Origin: Chitinophagales bacterium
GTDB taxonomy: Bacteria > Bacteroidota > Bacteroidia > Chitinophagales > UBA8649
Direction of reading: 5' to 3'
Assembly: GCA_016777395.1 (NCBI GenBank)
Contig: JADHRO010000106.1
Span: 1-7,186, forward strand
DNA length: 7,186 nt
Part shown: positions 4,845 to 7,186 of the stretch, one piece after another
Numbering within the stretch: the stretch's first letter is position 1
How the letters are laid out: every line of letters starts with the position of its first letter
Made by a program: the position numbers and the translations under genes
The notes under the pieces: generated by a model
Seen by the model: only the letters and a program-made list of their open reading frames with translations
The model's database searches: none
What the model was told of the DNA's origin: nothing

Positions 4845-7186
4845 CTATTTTAAAATTATCTTGACTATAGAACGCTTATCTTGATTAGCTAGTTCAATAA
4901 AATACATGCCTTGCGCGTAATCACCCATATAGAATTTTCGGCTATTCGCATCTAGATTTGCTATTTGCTGTCCTGTAATATCAATTAAACGAATAGATTC
5001 TATTTGTTCATTGCCAATATCAAGGTGCATGAAGTCATTAACTGGATTAGGATAGATACTAATGTAATCGAAGTTGAGATCGCTTATACCCGTTAGGAAA
5101 ATAAGAATGGGGTTAGAAAGACCTTGGCAAAGCCCGTTGTCTGTGGTACAAGTATATTGGCCATAATTAATAGGCGCATAGCTACTGCTATTTGCACCAG
5201 GGATAGAAGCTCCATTTCTATACCATTGGTAATTGCTTAGCCCTGAAGTTGCTGTCAAAACTCCATTAAAATTGCTGATATTAATAATAGGTATAGGTAT
5301 AATGCTTAAGTCTAGGGTCCGCATGATATCACAACCATTGGAATTCCCGCCTTGTACAGTATAAGTTGCCGTGTTATTATCACTGGTGTAAGTTAATCCA
5401 TCAATCCAAGTGTAAGATTCACAAGCGGTAATAACATCCGTGCCTGAACCTGATGAAACTATAGTCAAATCTAAAAAGAATAATGAATCGCATCCATTCG
5501 GGGATGCTCCAGGTATCACGTAACTCTCATTAATTACGGAAGAGGTATACGTCACTCCATTTACCCAAGTATAACTATCACACTCTTGCGTTAAAACATA
5601 AGTGATACCTTGGCTTGAAAATATGGTGAGATTAAGAAATACGGTTGAATCACAACCGTTTGCAGCTCCACCACTATAAGTAAAACTAGCAGTATTGTTA
5701 GAGCCGGTATAAGTATTTCCATCTATCCAAGTAAACTGGTCACAGGCTGTATGGCTATCGACTCCAAAGGCAAGGCTATTGATGGTTAAATCCAAAGTAA
5801 TAATCGAATCACAACCCGATGAGTTGTTAATTGTCGTGGTTGCCGTATTATTAGATGCTGTATAAATGTTACCGTCTATCCATTGATAAGAGCCACACGC
5901 ATTAACGACGTCTATACTCGAAGATGGATTATTAACAGTCAAGTTTAAGGTAACAAGAGAGTCACAACCATTGGCATCTGTTAAAGTAATATTGGCGGTA
6001 TTGTTTGATCCATTATAGGTCAACCCATTAATCCAAGTATAGGATCCACAACTAACAATCGTGTCTACGCTGCTTGTTGAAGGAATAATAGTAAAATTAA
6101 GTGTTACGACAGAATCACATCCATTAACATTGCCTCCTGGCACGTTGTATGTCGCGGTGTTGTTTGCAGTAGAATAAGTATTTCCATCAATCCATGTTAT
6201 ACTTGTACATGCGGAAAGATTATCCGTACGATAGCTCGAATTATTAATTGTTAGGTTAAGAAGAGCGATAGAATCACATCCTAAACCATTAGTCAAAGTA
6301 AACGTAGGTGTATTGGTTGAGGCGGTATATGTATTGCCATCAATCCAAGTAAAACTATCGCAAGCAGCATGAACATCAGGAACAATGTTATTGAAGAAAA
6401 TAGATAAATCGAGGTTGATTATTGAATCACAACCAACAGAATTAGTTAGGGTAACAGCGGGAGAACTTGTAGAACTATAATACGTGACACCATTGATCCA
6501 TGTTAGGCTATCACAAGCTACTATAGTATCCGTATTGGAACTTGGTTGATTGACCGTTAAATCTAGGATAACTAATGAATCGCAAGAATTTGCACCAGGT
6601 AGCGTAAAAGTAGCTGAACTGTTGGAAGTATTGTAAATGTTACCGTCAATCCAAGTAAAAGGTCCGCAGCTGGATTGAGTATCTACCGAAGTAATGCTTG
6701 GAAGAATAGTTAAATCAAGGGTTATTATAGAATCACACCCCAAAGCGTTTAAAGTTGAAGCAGTTGCTGTGTTATTTGATGAAGAATAAGTATTTCCATC
6801 TATCCAAGTTATCGGTGTACATGAAGACTGAAGGTCAGTACTCGAGCTCGATTGATTTACAGTTAATACTGTTACATGCGTTGAATCACAATTCAAAAGA
6901 GTAGTGCCCGCAATGTTGATGGTTTGGCTAGTATAATACCAGGTATTGTTTATGAAAGCTGAATCGCACTCCGTTATGGTGTCACTTGTCACTATGGAGT
7001 TGTTAATCAGTATATTGTATGTTGTAATAGAGTCACAGCCATTAGCTGCAGCGCCAAGAATTGTATCATTGAAGATAGTTGAATTGAAATACCAAGAACT
7101 TCCAATTTGAGTAGAGTCACAAGATGTCACAGATTGAGTTGCAGATGCAGTGGGTAGGAGGGAAGTATTAGTGACAACAAGAGAAT
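4845..7186 (-). CDS. T9SS-exported cysteine-repeat surface protein, N-terminus outside window
   Basis: The frame is open to the right edge, so the true start and signal peptide lie beyond 7186; the GTG at 7128-7130 is an internal valine codon and is used only as residue 1 for numbering. About 779 complete codons are visible. Residues 1-611 hold twelve units of about 51 residues, each with two cysteines and, in most, the core TWI[D/N]GxxY...GCDS...LDLTI. Residues about 612-676 resemble an Ig-like/PKD-type domain (NYQWYRNGASIPGANSSSY, 633-651) with Cys661 and Cys668. From about 684 to 761 is a T9SS type A sorting domain with YPNPVND at 693-699 and a basic end, KIILK. The expected fate is Sec export, T9SS passage across the outer membrane and attachment or release at the cell surface. 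Adhesion is a plausible role but is not shown. Such repeats are widespread in Bacteroidota surface proteins; I cannot give a firm Pfam name. The protease gene follows after 2 nt. Confidence 0.93.
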   Translation of the reverse strand, partial: SLVVTNTSLLPTASATQSVTSCDSTQIGSSWYFNSTIFNDTILGAAANGCDSITTYNILINNSIVTSDTITECDSAFINNTWYYTSQTINIAGTTLLNCDSTHVTVLTVNQSSSSTDLQSSCTPITWIDGNTYSSSNNTATASTLNALGCDSIITLDLTILPSITSVDTQSSCGPFTWIDGNIYNTSNSSATFTLPGANSCDSLVILDLTVNQPSSNTDTIVACDSLTWINGVTYYSSTSSPAVTLTNSVGCDSIINLDLSIFFNNIVPDVHAACDSFTWIDGNTYTASTNTPTFTLTNGLGCDSIALLNLTINNSSYRTDNLSACTSITWIDGNTYSTANNTATYNVPGGNVNGCDSVVTLNFTIIPSTSSVDTIVSCGSYTWINGLTYNGSNNTANITLTDANGCDSLVTLNLTVNNPSSSIDVVNACGSYQWIDGNIYTASNNTATTTINNSSGCDSIITLDLTINSLAFGVDSHTACDQFTWIDGNTYTGSNNTASFTYSGGAANGCDSTVFLNLTIFSSQGITYVLTQECDSYTWVNGVTYTSSVINESYVIPGASPNGCDSLFFLDLTIVSSGSGTDVITACESYTWIDGLTYTSDNNTATYTVQGGNSNGCDIMRTLDLSIIPIPIINISNFNGVLTATSGLSNYQWYRNGASIPGANSSSYAPINYGQYTCTTDNGLCQGLSNPILIFLTGISDLNFDYISIYPNPVNDFMHLDIGNEQIESIRLIDITGQQIANLDANSRKFYMGDYAQGMYFIELANQDKRSIVKIILK
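4848..5081 (-). other. T9SS type A C-terminal sorting domain (Por secretion tail)
   Basis: This is the last ~78 residues of the repeat protein. It has the hallmark YPNPVND motif at its start, an alternating hydrophobic pattern of short beta strands (IESIRLIDITGQQI), the G-x-Y-F segment AQGMYFIEL and a terminal basic KIILK. These are the recognised elements of the domain that directs cargo to the Bacteroidota type IX secretion system, where it is normally cleaved off during export. Confidence 0.93.
5298..7186 (-). repeat. Tandem array of ~51-residue (153-bp) two-cysteine repeats in the surface protein
   Basis: Numbering from the Val codon at 7128-7130, first cysteines fall at 4, 55, 104, 155, 206, 257, 308, 361, 412, 463, 517 and 570, and second cysteines (in [G/S/N]CD) at 32, 81, 132, 183, 234, 285, 338, 389, 440, 493, 547 and 600. 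The second Cys to the next first Cys is 23 residues in ten of eleven cases and 24 in one. The within-unit distance is 28 in most early units (26 in the second) and 30 in units 7, 10, 11 and 12. Ten units carry the aromatic core [T/Q]W[I/V][D/N]G; the first two have WYF or WYY instead. At the window edge the frame reads DSLVV if the split codon (?AT) is GAT, which places another CDS motif exactly 23 residues before Cys4, so the array continues outside. Copies are diverged at DNA level. Confidence 0.95.

Noticed and set aside
4819..4864. Perfect Shine-Dalgarno-like AAGGAGGAGG on the plus strand 11 nt before an ATG (4841)
   Set aside because: The frame has only seven codons before TGA (4862-4864), lies antisense across the M48/repeat-protein junction, and the GA-rich run is explained by Leu/Ile codons of the first protease helix. 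Bacteroidota do not rely on Shine-Dalgarno sites.
5298..7186. Regular ~153-bp periodicity considered as a CRISPR or other non-coding array
   Set aside because: The period is set by protein repeats in one open frame, copies are diverged mostly at silent sites, and there are no identical short repeats with unique spacers.

Overview
The window looks like an ordinary chromosomal segment of a Bacteroidota bacterium, probably a member of the Flavobacteriales or a near relative. The DNA is AT-rich. Ribosomal protein S1 has the Bacteroidota sequence type. One protein ends in a type IX secretion (T9SS) type A sorting domain. Start codons are preceded by A/T-rich tracts instead of Shine-Dalgarno sequences, and two intergenic sites match the Bacteroidota promoter form TTG-N17-23-TAnnTTTG. 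I cannot name genus or species.

Layout, left to right: (1) the 3' part of rpsA on the plus strand, open at the left edge; (2) a strong bidirectional hairpin terminator between convergent genes; (3) four minus-strand genes, given here in order of transcription from the right edge: a long extracellular repeat protein with a T9SS sorting tail (its N-terminus lies outside the window), a seven-helix Ste24-type M48 metalloprotease starting 2 nt after it, a thioredoxin-fold (PRX_like1-type) protein 27 nt further on, and after a 110-nt gap an atypical SDR/DUF2867 protein resembling E. coli YbjT. The minus-strand genes run into the shared terminator.

The repeat protein and the protease are probably co-transcribed and perhaps translationally coupled. 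The thioredoxin-like and SDR genes each have a candidate promoter of their own, so they may be only partly part of that unit. No shared pathway is evident. The protease, redox protein and oxidoreductase look like housekeeping or envelope functions, while the repeat protein is an exported surface or secreted adhesin-like product.

There is no RNA gene, insertion sequence, CRISPR array or phage gene visible, and no gene-free stretch over 300 bases. I found no convincing new multi-gene system. The features most worth a second look are the regular two-cysteine repeat array, which demonstrably continues past the right edge, and a pair of identical 11-bp palindromic elements bracketing the -7 box of the SDR promoter.
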